Shown piece by piece: positions 22,096 to 35,340 of a stretch of 64,000 nt of DNA. Within the stretch, counting starts at the first letter, position 1; every line of letters begins with the position of its first letter. The notes under the pieces are model-generated. The model worked only from the letters and a program-made list of their open reading frames with translations, was not told the DNA's origin and ran no database searches. Both the position numbers and the translations under genes were made by a program. Origin of the DNA: Stercorarius parasiticus (Eukaryota; Chordata; Aves; Charadriiformes; Stercorariidae); the NCBI GenBank assembly GCA_013396915.1, contig VWZL01002232.1, forward strand, positions 464,543-528,542, given 5' to 3'.

Positions 22096-25000
22096 CNAAA
22101 TGGCTTCCCGTGTTTGTTGTTGCCCGGCGGGCTGGGCACACGCCGTGCCGCTCTCGTTCGCCGTCTCCGGAGCGGGAGAAAGGATCGCTGTCCCATTTGG
22201 GGTGACTCTCCCGCTGGATCCGGGCAGGCGCAGGATCCGGGGTGGGTTTTCACCACCTATGGCTGTAGCGGGTTAACGTTACCTGTTCGGACGTGGCGAG
22301 TGCCATTTTCATTAGTTTATCTGTTTATCTCGCGGAGATAAGCCGGCGATGTGGGAAAAAGTTGCGTACGAATACCAGTGTTGCTGCACTGATTTAAAAA
22401 CACTCGTTACAACTTCCTCCTGCGGTACGGGAGAGGGGAGGGCAGTGTCCGGCTAACGGCAGCGTGTGAAATTGGTGCTTGCCAGCGTGAAATGAAGAAT
22501 TACTCTGCTGTTCTTAACGGTATGGCCCCTGTGCGTTAATCGCCCAACTGTGTAGTCAAGATCTTCTTGCTTAAATCTTTTTCCCAATTGTGTTGCTTTA
22601 GATTGAGTTACTGAGCAAGAAGCCTGCAATCGCTTGGTGTATGCTTGAGATAAACATGTGGTTTCCTGAAAGCCATGTTAATATGCCGTCTCTCCTCTGA
22701 TGCTTTAGGACTGCTGAAACTCTTCATGTTCCCCGCTGAACTTAAAATTATTGTGTTTCTTGGCTGCTCTTGCGAATAAGGCAGGGCTAACTCTAGAACA
22801 TATGTGGATGGAAAGCTCCTAAAGAGTACTCGTGTTTAATCACCAGCCTTCCCTCCTAAGGATGTCTGCGCTGCAAAAGTTCACTCCAGTCGCCTAGCTG
22901 GCATTAAACTTGCCAGTGGGCACAAGCCAATGTGCTTCAGGTTAGGCTAGTACTTGTACCGTTAGGCTGAACGTGAGTTGTTAGCCAGAATTAATCCCCG
23001 ATCACTCTGTTTTTCCTTATTTAGAGCTCAGTTTTAATTAAAACACCCACCTTCATTGTATGGATGTATCTGGAGTCCAAATCGTAGTGCAGTAGTTAAG
23101 TGGAGCTTATTACTTGAGTGCTTTAAGGAGCTCAGGGTACCTTGGACAAGAGCTGCTATTCTAATGTTTGGGTAGGTCATCAGGGTGACAGATAAAATGT
23201 TAGGTGAATGTAGGTTTTTTTTTTAGAGCTACTTGGAAAAAGTATGCAAGCTTTATGTGAAACTACTGCAGGACTGCAAGGAAAACCCTAATGGTGCCTA
23301 AATATCAGTTATCTAAAATATTATTTTTGGATTTACAAATGCAACATTCACCTTCAAGGTGAGTTAATACTACCTTTTCAGTAAGTGTATGTCTGAGGCA
23401 GCTGTTGTTACAGACGTTTCATAGCAGTAGGTCATCTGATCAGTTTCTTCCAATCTGGGGTTTGCTGTTCACTCTCCAGTGGTATAGCCAAACTTGCTTT
23501 AAATGAATTGTTCCTGATTTTCAAACTTTCATTCTTAGTTTCTTTTACCTCTTTATATCTTTGAAAATGTTCTTTTTGTTTATTGTTATTGCAGTATATT
23601 CCTTATCATCTTGTTGCCTAGTGTCTAATACTTTGAGTTGTGAAAGATTACCTTGTAAAGGTATGTCCTGTCGTTGTGTAGCCTTTTGTGTCACTAAATG
23701 TTGCTAATTCATGCCACACTTGGAAGTTTCTCTTACTCCCATTGAGCTATGTGTAAATAAAACATATTCCAAGCAGGTTTTCTTACTAAACTTACTATTT
23801 TTTTCTTTCTGTCTTCCTATCCCCAGTCTGTTCTAAGACTATTAAATACCAGGAAGGGGGGAGGGGGGGACAGAACATTGGCTTGCATGTCACAGTAGCC
23901 TAAAAGTTAATGTAAGTATTTATTGTAAGTATTTATGTTGTAAGTAACCTTTCATTGTCATGGGAATCTTTATAAAAATGAGCCTCTGCTTTTATACCAC
24001 TGACAGTTTAAGAAAAAATATTTGTAGTAACTGTAATAATAAAGGAAACAGTAGGATACTGTCACGCAGTATCCTACACACAGCGTCAGTGGTTCTTTTG
24101 TACTGTATTAAAGATAAGGTTTGGACAAAGTAAGCTTCTATAAGGTAGCTGTACAGAGATCGGTGTTTTCAAGTGGAAAACTGCTGGATGCATCCCTGTG
24201 TGATTACATTTCAGTTAAAAACTTCTCACAAGGGAAGGAATTGCAGTTTTTCAAGAGTCAATGTAATTTTCCTTGTGGTGCACTTTCAGGTTATGCTTGC
24301 TTTATCGAAAGTCTGATTAAGAATCTCTGTTTTCTTTCCGCTTTTATGTTTAATTTCCATATCCTTTCACTCTTTTAATAGCACTTGAATTTCTCTTGAT
24401 ATGTATGTTTAAATTAATACCAAAACAATAGCCCCATTTTTTCCCTTAATGCCATGATACCAGATACTTGGAACAAAAGTAGGTAATTTGTATCCCGACC
24501 ATATTTCCAACATACATAATGAGGCAGCGAAGCCATTTAGATTTAATGAAACTTGGGAGAGATCTTTCAGCCTTTGTCTTGGAGACAACACACATGTATT
24601 CTTGACTTGACAAGCTTCAACTGCAGGGCATGTTTAACAGCTGCTAATAAACATGTGGCATAGTGCCACTGTTCAAGTGCAAAAAGGAAACTGTAGGTGT
24701 TAAGACAGTAAAGCAGTGGAAATTTCTATAGGTCTGTTGGATATTACACTCATGAAGAAATGAGTGATGATTTCAGTTTATTTTTGGGATACATTTAATT
24801 TGGGATGCCAAAATACAACACAAGTGGTTGCAGCTGCTGTAATTCAAGGGTATTGAGCTGTCAGTCAGTGCTTCTTTCGAAGACAAAAATCTTTACTCTT
24901 TTTTTTTTCCTGTTCTAGTTTTTAAAATAATATGTCTTCATATTAAAGCTTAAGGGAAGATATAGTAATCTTGAAAGTACCTTTGTTTTTTAAATAAATG

Positions 25001-28000
25001 GTCTATTTTTTTAAAAAAAAATCTTAAATAGACACTTACTAGGAAATCACTGCAAAAAGATTTTAATTCTGTGGTGAATTTAGTTCCATTAGATGCAGAT
25101 TTATTGGCTGCTGGGGGTTTCTCCCCTTGAAGCAGCTTCTTAAAACGTTTTCTCTCTGGACATAGTTTGAAGCTGAGCTTTGGCAATACTGCCAGAAAAG
25201 CTTTCTCCAGCCTAACAGGCATGTTGGTTTAAAGCAGAAGCTCTCCAAAAGGAGGAAGGCCTTTGATGTGTTATTTTTTTCCATGTGAACTGTAATTGTT
25301 TGCATTATGTGAGCAGTCATGAATAGAAGTCATGCTTCAGATGTAAGAGTTACATTATAGTGTTCTAAGTTAACTTCTTGAATTACTCTTAGCAGAGCAA
25401 AAAAGTTGAGGAGGAAGTCAGACCTTCAGATTAAGGACTATCATTTAATGTATTTTTATGTAGTGTTTTTATCAGACCTTGAACTACTCAGATGTTAGGC
25501 ACTTAATGGAACAGTTTTAAATTGCTGAGTTTTCTGTGAGCTATGTCATGTATAATGGCAGCAGAGCATCATGTGTGCAGCTGATAGGAGCATATTTTGA
25601 GATAGTTTTTCCTCTGTAGCTGCACGTGCTTAAGAAGTTCCTGATAGCTTTTGTTAGAGGGTCCATTTTTCAGGATTAGAATTAATTTGAGTGCATAGGG
25701 AACTGCTGTAGAGAAAGGTGTGGTAGCAGGGAAGGGATTACAGAAATAACTACTTTTCATATACATACAGCTGAGATGGAATCTGTGGTTAGATTGGGCT
25801 TGGTTCTTTTTTGGTTTCTTTTTTTTTTTTCCTTCTTCCTACCCCGCCCCCTCTCCCCCATTCTTGCTCCCAGGAGACAGAGAATGCTGATGGCACAGGA
25901 GGAGAAAGAAAAGCGAGTTTCTAGTAGCAGTTTTTGATCATCTGTTTCTGGTCCTGTTAGCTTTTAGGCAAGTTTAATTAGTGAATTATACATATGGATA
26001 GTCATTTATCTTTGGGTATATTCAGATGAGTCTGTCTAATTGAAACTGAGCACAATGTTAGTTTCCTTGAGCAATCTCTGTTCTGTTAGACTGCTTCTTA
26101 ACCTCACCTACAGAGATGAGCTTTTCAGATTTACAAGGCTGTAGATTCCACAAACAAAACTGAATTTTTATTCTAGATTTTATACCAATTTTTTTTAAAG
26201 GATAAGGTGTTTTGGTGTTGAAATAACTTAGGTGATGGGAATATTTGCTCTGTATTCTGAAAATACAATTGACATCTAAGCAAGTATCATTAGTTTGTGG
26301 TTCTTGTCAGAAAAACGGTACCCTTATGATGATGTGCCGCAAGCACAACATAAGTAACAGAAGCTTACAGTTGAGCTGTATAGAATATATCCTAGTGATC
26401 TGTACTGTATTTTTCTCTACAAAAGGGACGTGTTTAAAACTCCAAGGGATATTAATCCTTTTCATTTTTCTCATAGTAAATGTTAATTCTGCTGTCACAC
26501 TTGGTGTACATAGGCTTGATAACTGCTCAGATGTCGGGGCTTTCATTTCATTTGAGGTGTGGCAATAGGGTTAGCTGCTTCCATACCATCAGTTAAACAG
26601 TTGTTTCCAATATTACAGTTGGTTTAAAAATCTTTATGCACCCATATCTGTAATACTGATCTCCTTCTCCCAGTAGAGCCCCCCTTTAGCTTGGACATCA
26701 GTTGAATAATGTCCCTTATTTTTTTGCTCAGCCTTCTGGTGTTCTCATAATGAAGACTTCAGTCTTGTGTTTTTGTAGCGCATGTGATTGATCTGCAGCT
26801 CCTTTTTACCATGCTGCCTTATAATTTTCTTAGGAAAACAAAAAACTACGTTGTAAATCTCAATTTCCTTTTTTTATCAGCTTAATTGGATACATACACA
26901 TGCTCAGTTAAAATGTACTCTGTCTCCATTCTTTAATCAGACATTTGTACAAAGATAAGAACTGCTGCAGGTTATTTTTAAATGGTGTTTAACGTTCTCA
27001 GAGAATGAAACTGTCAGCTATCATAGCACCTACCTAACATTTACTGTGTGAGATGCAAGTCACTGATGATTGACTTTGACTAGAGTGACAACACTTTTGG
27101 GTACGATAATTTTCGTCTTAATCTGATCCGAAGTCAGTATAATTGGTGTCTTGAAACCACGCAGTGCTCCACTGCAGGAGTGACAGGAAGCTAGTCCAGA
27201 TGTGAAATCTGCTGAGAACTTAAAAGAATGAGAGACTTAGCTGTCTCACGTTTGGACCATACTTTCTGTTTCAGAGCTCTGATCTGAGGGAGTGCTTGGG
27301 TATGTCAGAGAGCATGCAGAAAAAAATTAAGCTAAGGCTGAACAAAAATCTGTTGCTTGTTTTCACATAAAAGTCTAATTGCTTTTATTTCTACTGCTTC
27401 TTTTCACTGAAGTGTGTTTCTGAGAAGGGCAGAGATTTAGAAGCAACTTGAATGGACAGCAAACTGAAATTTCTCTGCAAGTGATGCTGAAATGATACAG
27501 TTCTGTTTTGGTTATGCTGAACATTATATGCTGCTTATAGATGTAAATACCATTTTAGAGGATGCAGTTATAGCCTCAGTTGTCACCCCAGTGATCCACA
27601 CTGGGATTATAACTTGAGGTGAGTACTGATTTAATGCACTAATTCCTGTGTGGTGGAAAGTAACTTTTTTATATATATATATAGCTGGCTTCTGCCATAG
27701 TCCTAAATCAAGGGTAGTACTTTCCTGCAACATATATTTTAGCCCCAGTATAGGTTATGGGCTAATGACAACATTAACATTACTTTCTTAATGCTGATTT
27801 TTGACCTGTAATGTTGAGGTAGACAAGCTTTAACAATACCTCTAGCCCCCAAATCTGTGAGTTGTTCTGGAAAATGAGAGGAGAAAATAACAATGTAATT
27901 TGCAAAATTTCATCTGTCCTCCTAAACCATATTGGAGCCAGACAGTTTTGAACTGTCTTCATTTGCTAGGGAAGAACAGAGTCTTAGAGATCTAGTGTAA

Positions 28001-29146
28001 AACAGGCTGTCATCGTCACGGCTCTTGATGGCAGCACATGTCAATCAATTTAAGTATGGTCTCACATGTGCCAGTCTGTGTTGTTTTCTGCTTTCTCCTA
28101 TCTGCTGCTTTGTAGCAGCTCTGAATCATCACTGTCTAAACATCTTTCTAAATGCTCTAAAATCCAGTTCAGATCTCTTGTGACTGACTAGCCTCTTACT
28201 GTCTGTCTTAATCTTTAATAACAATTTCTTGGCAACTAATTTCTTGGTGTTGGATTGTCTGATGCTACTTTTAGCAAAATTTTAAAGCCATGTTTGAGAT
28301 CACGTCTTAAAAAGGTTGTAGAGAGACAAATAAGTACATATGTCTGTATAATAAGCATGTACCGGTTAAAAGTATTGCTACTGGAAAGTTTCACTGAAGC
28401 TTGATTCAAGAAAGATTTAGTTAAATAATGTAACAGAAGCTTAAGTTTTGTTTGGTTGCCTGCAATATTCTGTCCATTTGTCATGTAATACAGCTATTTA
28501 ATCCTAAACTTGCCACAATAAGAAAATAAAGAATAAATGCCTAATTTGTCGAACTGTGTAAGAAATACATCTACTATTATAACTACTTCAGTAATATGTT
28601 GTCTTTAAAACATACAAGACAGATTGGGAGGTACAGACCTAATCTTTATATATTCATCTCTTGGCATGTGAAAACGTTGAATTGGTTATGAGGGTTCTAC
28701 TTACCTGTTAAAGTGGAGATTTCTAGGGAAGAGGGTGGGATTGGATATGTGAGAACCATCTAGTTAAATCTTTGGAAAGAAAGACTCCTGAATCTTTAAT
28801 TTGTGTGGGTTAAGAAAAATAAGTACTTAACACTCAACTAAATCTTTACTTACTTTTGGCTGAAATTTCACTTCCTTTGCTCTCAAGGCAATTCTGCTAG
28901 TTCTGGTTTTGTTTCAGATTTTGGGGATGGAGGGTGCAGGATGAGATCGTGTTTCTTAATTTTAAAAAATATTTTTTTAAATTATATATTCTTGCCTGCC
29001 TCTATGACCAAGAACATAAATAAAAAAAAATATTGAATAACATTATCTTCTTACGTTTATTTTCATATCTTTATTGTAGTGTTGGAGGACTAAGGAGAGC
29101 ATTCATTAAGAGCTAATTATGGTTGTGGGTTTTTTTTTAATTGCAG
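22096..29146 (+). other. ZBTB10: ZBTB10 intron 1
   Basis: About 7.05 kb, beginning at the damaged CN at 22096-22097 and ending TTTTTTTTTAATTGCAG before exon 2. CpG-rich sequence fades out over the first 150 bp. Contents include a G-rich run (G6-A-G7) near 23857-23870 and a short AT repeat near 27670. No CR1 or LTR is recognised and no further coding exon is supported. Confidence 0.85.
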
Positions 29147-30044
29147 GAGTCAGAGTTACCATCAGAACTGAATAATGAAGGATACTGTGATTTTAACAGC
29201 AGGCCAAATGAGAACTCTTACTGCTACCAGCTCCTGCAAGAGCTCAACGAGCAGAGGAAGAAAGGCATTCTTTGTGATGTTAACATTGTGGTGAGCGGGA
29301 GGGTCTTCAGAGCTCACAAGAACATCTTGGTTGCAGGCAGCCGCTTCTTTAAGACTCTGTATTGCTTTACAAACAAAGAAAGCCGTAACCAAACCACTGT
29401 TACCTATTTAGACGTTGTTGCTGTTCAAGGTTTTTCTGTCATCTTGGACTTCTTATATTCTGGTAACCTCGTACTTACGAGCCAAAATGCCATTGAAGTG
29501 ATGTCGGTGGCCAGCTACCTTCAGATGACGGAGGTTGTCCAGTCCTGCCGCAACTTCATTAAAGATGCCTTAAACATAAGTATAAAATCAGAAGCTCCAG
29601 AGACCGTTGTCGTGGATTACAACAGAAGATCTGTTAGTAGGGATGGTTTGTCTCCAAGGGATCAGAAAGTTGCCAGCTTCTGGGCAACGCGAAACCTTAC
29701 CAACTTGGCAAGTAGCATAAAAACTGAGAACGATGGTTACTCTATTGATGAGGGCCAAATGGAAAGCTACCAAATGAATGACTGCAGTTGGGTCCAGGAC
29801 AGCTCACCTGAAATGGCTGAAAATGAATCTCAAGGTGAGGGAAAAGTTTTCGTATGGAATGACATGGGCGCACAGGGACAATCAGTTCAAGAACCTGGAA
29901 AAGCAAGAAGGAAAAACCAAACTGCAAAGAGATTTATTTATAATATACCACCTAATACTGAAGAGAACTCAGAAGATTGCTCAGTGTTGCAACCGTCAGT
30001 CCCATATCCAGAAGAAGATTTGTCATTTATTAAAGAAGAAGCAG
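29147..30044 (+). CDS. ZBTB10: ZBTB10 exon 2 (BTB/POZ domain)
   Basis: An 898-base exon with a strong acceptor (polypyrimidine, TTGCAG) and donor GTAAAT at 30045. It enters in phase 0 and leaves in phase 1. The first ~145 codons form a BTB/POZ fold: '[20 protein letters not shown]', '[19 protein letters not shown]', the conserved 'AGSRFF', 'FLYSGNLVL' and 'VASYLQM'. BTB domains mediate dimerisation and co-repressor recruitment. The rest is a linker with three SUMO-consensus sites, IKSE (29582), IKTE (29717) and IKEE (30029), and a basic '[12 protein letters not shown]' segment that may act in nuclear import. The reading frame continues past the donor for 41 bases to a stop in the intron, which is not coding in the main transcript. 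Confidence 0.97.
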
Positions 30045-31389
30045 GTAAATATTGCTTAATGTCAATCATGTTGTTTGAAAAATAAATTATTGAATTATGT
30101 ATGTGATAATGTAGCTTCTATACAGGTATGCTGGATAGGATCTTTTAGTAAAGTCAGCACACCAGTCAGGTTACTAAATCAGTAATCTGGTTCTCCACTT
30201 TGGGGCACAGTAGTGTATCTTTGGCTAGAGAAAGGAATGACAGTGCCCTGACAGGCAGTAGGTAACATGCTGTTTGCATTTGATGGTTACGTTGGTGATC
30301 CTTACTAGCTGGTAGAAAAAAAAAATCTGACATTTACATTTAATCTTTAGCCACTATATTAGGCACAAAATCAAGGATTGATAACTGATGGCTAATAATG
30401 TTAGTGGGTTGCATAGAGAGAAAGGGCCTTTATCATTTCCTTCCCTACACAAACAAAAGATTTTTCTGGTAATCTCCTTCACCTGAGTGTCACCCAGAAA
30501 CAGAAGTCAACTTTCTGCTGATGCTTATTGTAGGGGTGTCTGGGAAGCTACAAAATGGTGTAATCCTGGCTACTATAATAGGAACTCCAAAAGCAGATGT
30601 GTGAAACACATAGGAAAGAGATGCCGCAATAACACATAGTAGAGGGAATATCTTTTTGTTGAACTATTCTTTAAACAAGTCCTGAGAGTGACTGAATTCA
30701 TAGGATTTTTTTCCTTAAGGATCTATGGTTAATGTAAATGATAGAATAGGATTAAATATCTGTTTGCTAAACAAATACAGTCACACAAAAAATTACAAGC
30801 AGACTGTTCACAGTGTAATTGGGATTTGGGGCAATGTAATTAAGTTCAGGTTTTTATTTTTTAAGCTATTGTCATTATACTGTATGAATAGTTGAAGTAC
30901 TGCCACTTACCTGTATCACTCTTACATGAATTAGCAGTTTTAAAAACTTACACTGGTTTAGAAGTAAAATTAAAGGTGAATTTGAGACATAGCTGAAACA
31001 AAGTTATTTAGACATATCTGTTTCTAAAGCATTTTAAAACGTATGCCCCCTTCAAATATCAAGGGACCGTGGATATCCTCTGCTTCCCCGGTTCAAGGGA
31101 TAGAATTAAGAGGGAAATAAAATAATAATTTAAAAAAAAAAAAAAGAAATCAGCACTCAGACCTGTGAGTGTAGACTATTTCTGAGTATTTTTTTATTCC
31201 AGTGACAAAACAGAGATTTGAAAGCAACCTGATTTCTGGGAGGGCCTAGGAACCTATATTTATTTTGGTGGAAGGAAGAATGTCCTTAGTTTCTTCCTGT
31301 ACCCCCAGACCTGTTTGAAAACAAGGCTGAAAGGAATCCTTTCAGTAGTGGCAGGGACAGGCCATTTCTCCTGGGGCCCTGAAATGCCT

Positions 31390-32094
31390 CCACCCGCAGT
31401 GCTGTGGATGCTCGTCTTGTTTAACATCTTTGTCAGTGACATGGACAGTGGCATAGAGTGCACCCTCAGCAAGTTTGCTGACAACACCAAGCTGTGTGGG
31501 GTGGCTGACACGCTGGAGGGAAGGGATGCCATCCAGAGGGACCTTGACAGCCTGGAGAGGTGGGCCCATGCCAACCTCATGAAGTTCAACAAGNNNNNNN
31601 NNNNNNNNNNNNNNNNNNNNNNNGATGTGCTGGAACGTGTCCAGAGAAGGGCCACGAGGATGATCAGAGGGCTGGAGCACCTCTCCTCTGAGGACAGACT
31701 GAGAGAGTTGGGGTTGTTCAGTCTGGAGAAAAGAAGGCTCCGAGGAGACCTTAGAGTGGCCTACCAGTATCTTAAAGGGGCCTACAAGAAAGCTGGTGAG
31801 GGACTTTTTAGGATGTCGGGTAATGGTAGGACTAGAGGGAATGGATTAAAACTAGAGATGGGACGATTCAGACTGGATGTTAGGAAGAAGTTTTTCACCA
31901 TGAGGGTGGTGAGACACTGGAACAGGTTGCCCAGAGAGGTGGTGGAAGCCCCATCCCTGGAAGTTTTTAAGGCCAGGCTGGATGGGGCTCTGAGCAACCT
32001 GATCTAGTGGGAGGTGTCCCTGCCCATGGCAGGGGGGTTGGAACTAGATGAGCTTTAAGGTCCCTTCCAACCGTAACAATTCTATGATTCTATG
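31390..32094 (+). mobile_element. CR1 LINE fragment with 30-N gap
   Basis: The left part encodes the CR1 reverse-transcriptase C-terminal region ('[20 protein letters not shown]', '[12 protein letters not shown]', '[10 protein letters not shown]'). After the gap (31594-31623) comes the ORF2 end ('[20 protein letters not shown]', '[20 protein letters not shown]') and the tail ending ATTCTATGATTCTATG. The open frame is well preserved, so this is the youngest CR1 in the window. The gap probably stands for several hundred missing bases, because the CR1 segment between the two parts is absent. The 5' limit is approximate. Confidence 0.92.
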
Positions 32095-35000
32095 TGGCTG
32101 GCAGCCACTGAGGTGCGTGGAGGCCACAGGTGGAGAGCAGCCTGGCAGAGGGCACGTGGTGGTGCTGCACTGGGCTGAACCCTGCCAGTGTGCGTGCATG
32201 AGCACCACAATGACATGTGACAGTATAGGGTGATGCAGGCTGGAGCTATGGAATGTGTACATCTGGCCTGTGAGCAGGGGCAGCCAGTACGAGATGCGTC
32301 CATATAGCTAGCAAGTGTCATGGCACAACAGGAGCAGCTCTGAGGAAGCAGCTGTGCTGAAGAGCTAACAGTCGTTCTGTCAATGCTTCAGGGGGTTTGC
32401 TTATCTCTAGCCTTCATCTCTGAACTCGGTGGGTAGATCTACTTCAGATTTGCAGTTCATCTTGGGAGCGTGCACTTGTAAAGTGAATTTCCGGGTCTTC
32501 TCTTACTGTCTAAGCTTTCTTAGACTGCACAGGGTTTCTTCTGGCTGAAATGAAAATAGAAGCTGTGTTTCAGAAGCATGCTTATTGTGCCAGCTGCTAA
32601 CAGGCCTTGGGTCCACAGCACCAGCTTAGATCTAGCAAAGTACCTTCAGATGTGTGTAGTGGGGATGTTGAGTCCTCAGCTACCCACACAACAAATCTGC
32701 CTGTGCTGGGCTACGCTACTTGCTAATACATACTTAGTTGCAGCCGCATGAAAAAGAGCAGCAGAGAATCTGGAACAGGAACTGAGGACATGTATATGTA
32801 TTAATTGCACAAACATAAATTTCTGACAGAATTTAACATGCGATTTCTATTTCTGATTTATATGGGGTAGATATTTAACCTTTTTTACTGTGGGAAACGC
32901 CACAGAGAATATGTCTACTCAATGATGACCCTAACAACAGAAATAAATACTTGTTTGCATTCTGCAGAATTTGAATATGTGCTGTGGAGTTTTCTTAAAG
33001 AAATAATGGAGGATATAGGCAGTGCAGTAGTCCTTGTTCAGTTTTTTTGGACAGAAGCACCAAGGTTTCCAGTAACTCATTGTGCTAAAGAATTAAATTG
33101 CAGAATATATCTGTGCAGCATCTTGATGAAAAGAGCTGTATTAGAGGCTAGGGGCACACTGAATTTGTGCTGTGGTGTCTGTCCAAAACCGTTGAAAGTT
33201 CTGTGTTTGTAGGGGGGAGTGTTCTATTGAACTATAAAATAGTGTCAACTAAGTATCTTCTTGGTACTTTCAGAGCACAACATAAGTGGTCCCAGGTAAA
33301 GAATTACATTTTCTGACAGTGTTAGAACTATGTTAGAAGCTATAGTTTTGTATTAAGACCTTTACTGTTATGAAGTTCTTATGTGCATGCACATGGTTTG
33401 AAACAAGAAGAGATATTGGAAATAGGGCTTGGTATAGCCTTGGTATATACTTTCACTCATAGTCTGCGCTTCGGTATTCGGTATTCTTTCTCCTCTACTG
33501 CTGGCTAGCTTTTTCTTTGCTCTGCAGGTAGATTCCACTCTTAAACACTCTTCTTTCAATTATTCACTCTACGCCCAAGAAAAGGTGCAAGAGGGAGGAG
33601 GAAGGGGGAGGAGTAGAGAATTGGAAGAATGACAAGAATTAGTTGTAGAGTAACCCGCAGGTTATATGGTAACTTTTCAGTTGTGGATTAAATTTCTCGT
33701 GGAGACGAAAATCTACCAAAAATAATAGGCACTGGGAATTAAAAATGCATGAGAAAATGTCTTATGGAATTGATCTAACACAATGCTGTAAGAAGAAAAA
33801 GAATAGTAAAATCTTATGATGAAAACTAAGGAGTGCACTGTCCCTTTAGTTGCTAAAAGGGAAAGAATGAGCTTCTGCTATTACGCTTTGCCATGTGTTG
33901 ATGAGGATAACCAACACCAGCTGTAGTTATGAGATGTCCACTTACATGCGAACTGTGTTGCTGTGTCCTTGATAGTCGTTTTGGATTATCTGGTGTTTTT
34001 CTGAGGGGAACGAAATGCCATAGATATGGTGGAAGGCATGCCTATTTAAGAACATTCCTCTCACTACAAAAATTTACTCCAAAGGCCACTATCTTGAGTT
34101 CTACAGTAAATGGACTTTCCATTTGGGTACTGCTAAGTAAGTATTAGTTCAGAAAGCTTTTATTGTTGATAATCTATCTGCTACCCATCTTGTCCCAGTA
34201 AAGCAAACATGTTAGACTGTTCCTTGCCAAATGTGAGTTTTCCTACAGGTATCCATAGGGATGTGTCAGATCCTCCTTCCTCTCACCCTGCTTTTCCAGT
34301 GAGTTTATGTTTAACACCTTCCCTGTTTAAAAAAAAAAAAAAAGTTGCACTTTGGTGAGCTTCAAAAAACAAAACCGCATGAAGTTGAGGTGGATTTTAA
34401 ATTGCATGTACCCTTTACCAACTGCATTTACCTACTCTTACTGAAGCTTTCAAGCCTTGTGCAATTTTAGCTATATTAATTAAAATAGCTGTGTTTCTTC
34501 ATACTGAATGTTACCACCTATCTTACTATTTTCCCTTCTAGTTGATAATCTGCTAAAAAATGTCTTTACTGTTTAGAACTGGGGTGCATCCTACAATTAA
34601 CCATTTACCATGGTGAAAATAACAGTGCAGTTGGTCAGCATCTCTTAGACAGTTTCCAGTTCATAAAAGCTCAGTGATTCCAATTCATCGTATCATCGTA
34701 TTCTTAATGTCTGTTCATATTTTTTTATAAATTTTTGTCACTTGAAATTGTTTTTCGTTTGGGCCTGTTTTTTTGAGTACAAGTATCCTATCTTCAGGTT
34801 TCAGAACACAACTGTGAAGTATTGCTTATGCTTTCCAGAGCTGACCGTGTTGATTCTTAAGGAGACTTGTATATAATATCCCAATAACTTTATGAAGTTA
34901 CCACTGGATTATTTGTCACCGTGATTTTCAGGCTAGATAATGCTGTGTCATATATTGTGTTGGGGGTGTGGGTGAGGGAAAGGATAACAAGGGCAGGATG

Positions 35001-35260
35001 AAAACAGCCCTTTTGTAGAACAGGGGAGGGTTTCTGAATGATTTTGTAGGGTGTTCTTAAGGAAATTAATTCAGCTTGCTGTAGAAGCACCTACTTTTCA
35101 GAAGGATACAAGCAGCAGCTAAAGCTGCTTACAAAAAATGTAGTGCTGGTCACAGTTCTCCTCATAACATGAGGGAGCAGCGTATCATAACTTGATCAGT
35201 ACTTTACAATAAAGAAAGGTAACTTTGCATTTGAAGAAATCAAAATTGATGGACTTATAT

Positions 35261-35340
35261 ATATATATATTATATACACATATATATACACACACACACA
35301 CATGTCCATCATATATATATATGATGGACATGTATATATT
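35261..35340. repeat. AT/CA microsatellite with a perfect 34-bp palindrome
   Basis: (TA)n, then (CA)n, then CATGTCCATC-(AT)n-GATGGACATG. Positions 35300-35333 read identically on both strands and could extrude as a cruciform or form a hairpin in intronic RNA. A partial third copy of the arm (GATGGAC) lies at about 35249. Confidence 0.9.

Noticed and set aside
20338..22341. A 667-codon frame on the + strand running through the N gap
   Set aside because: It only stays open because Ns are not read as stops. The real coding part starts just after the gap and ends at 22095, and the sequence after the N at 22097 is intron.
26245..26568. A 107-codon frame in intron 1
   Set aside because: Intronic, no domain. 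The hydrophobic runs come from T-rich sequence.
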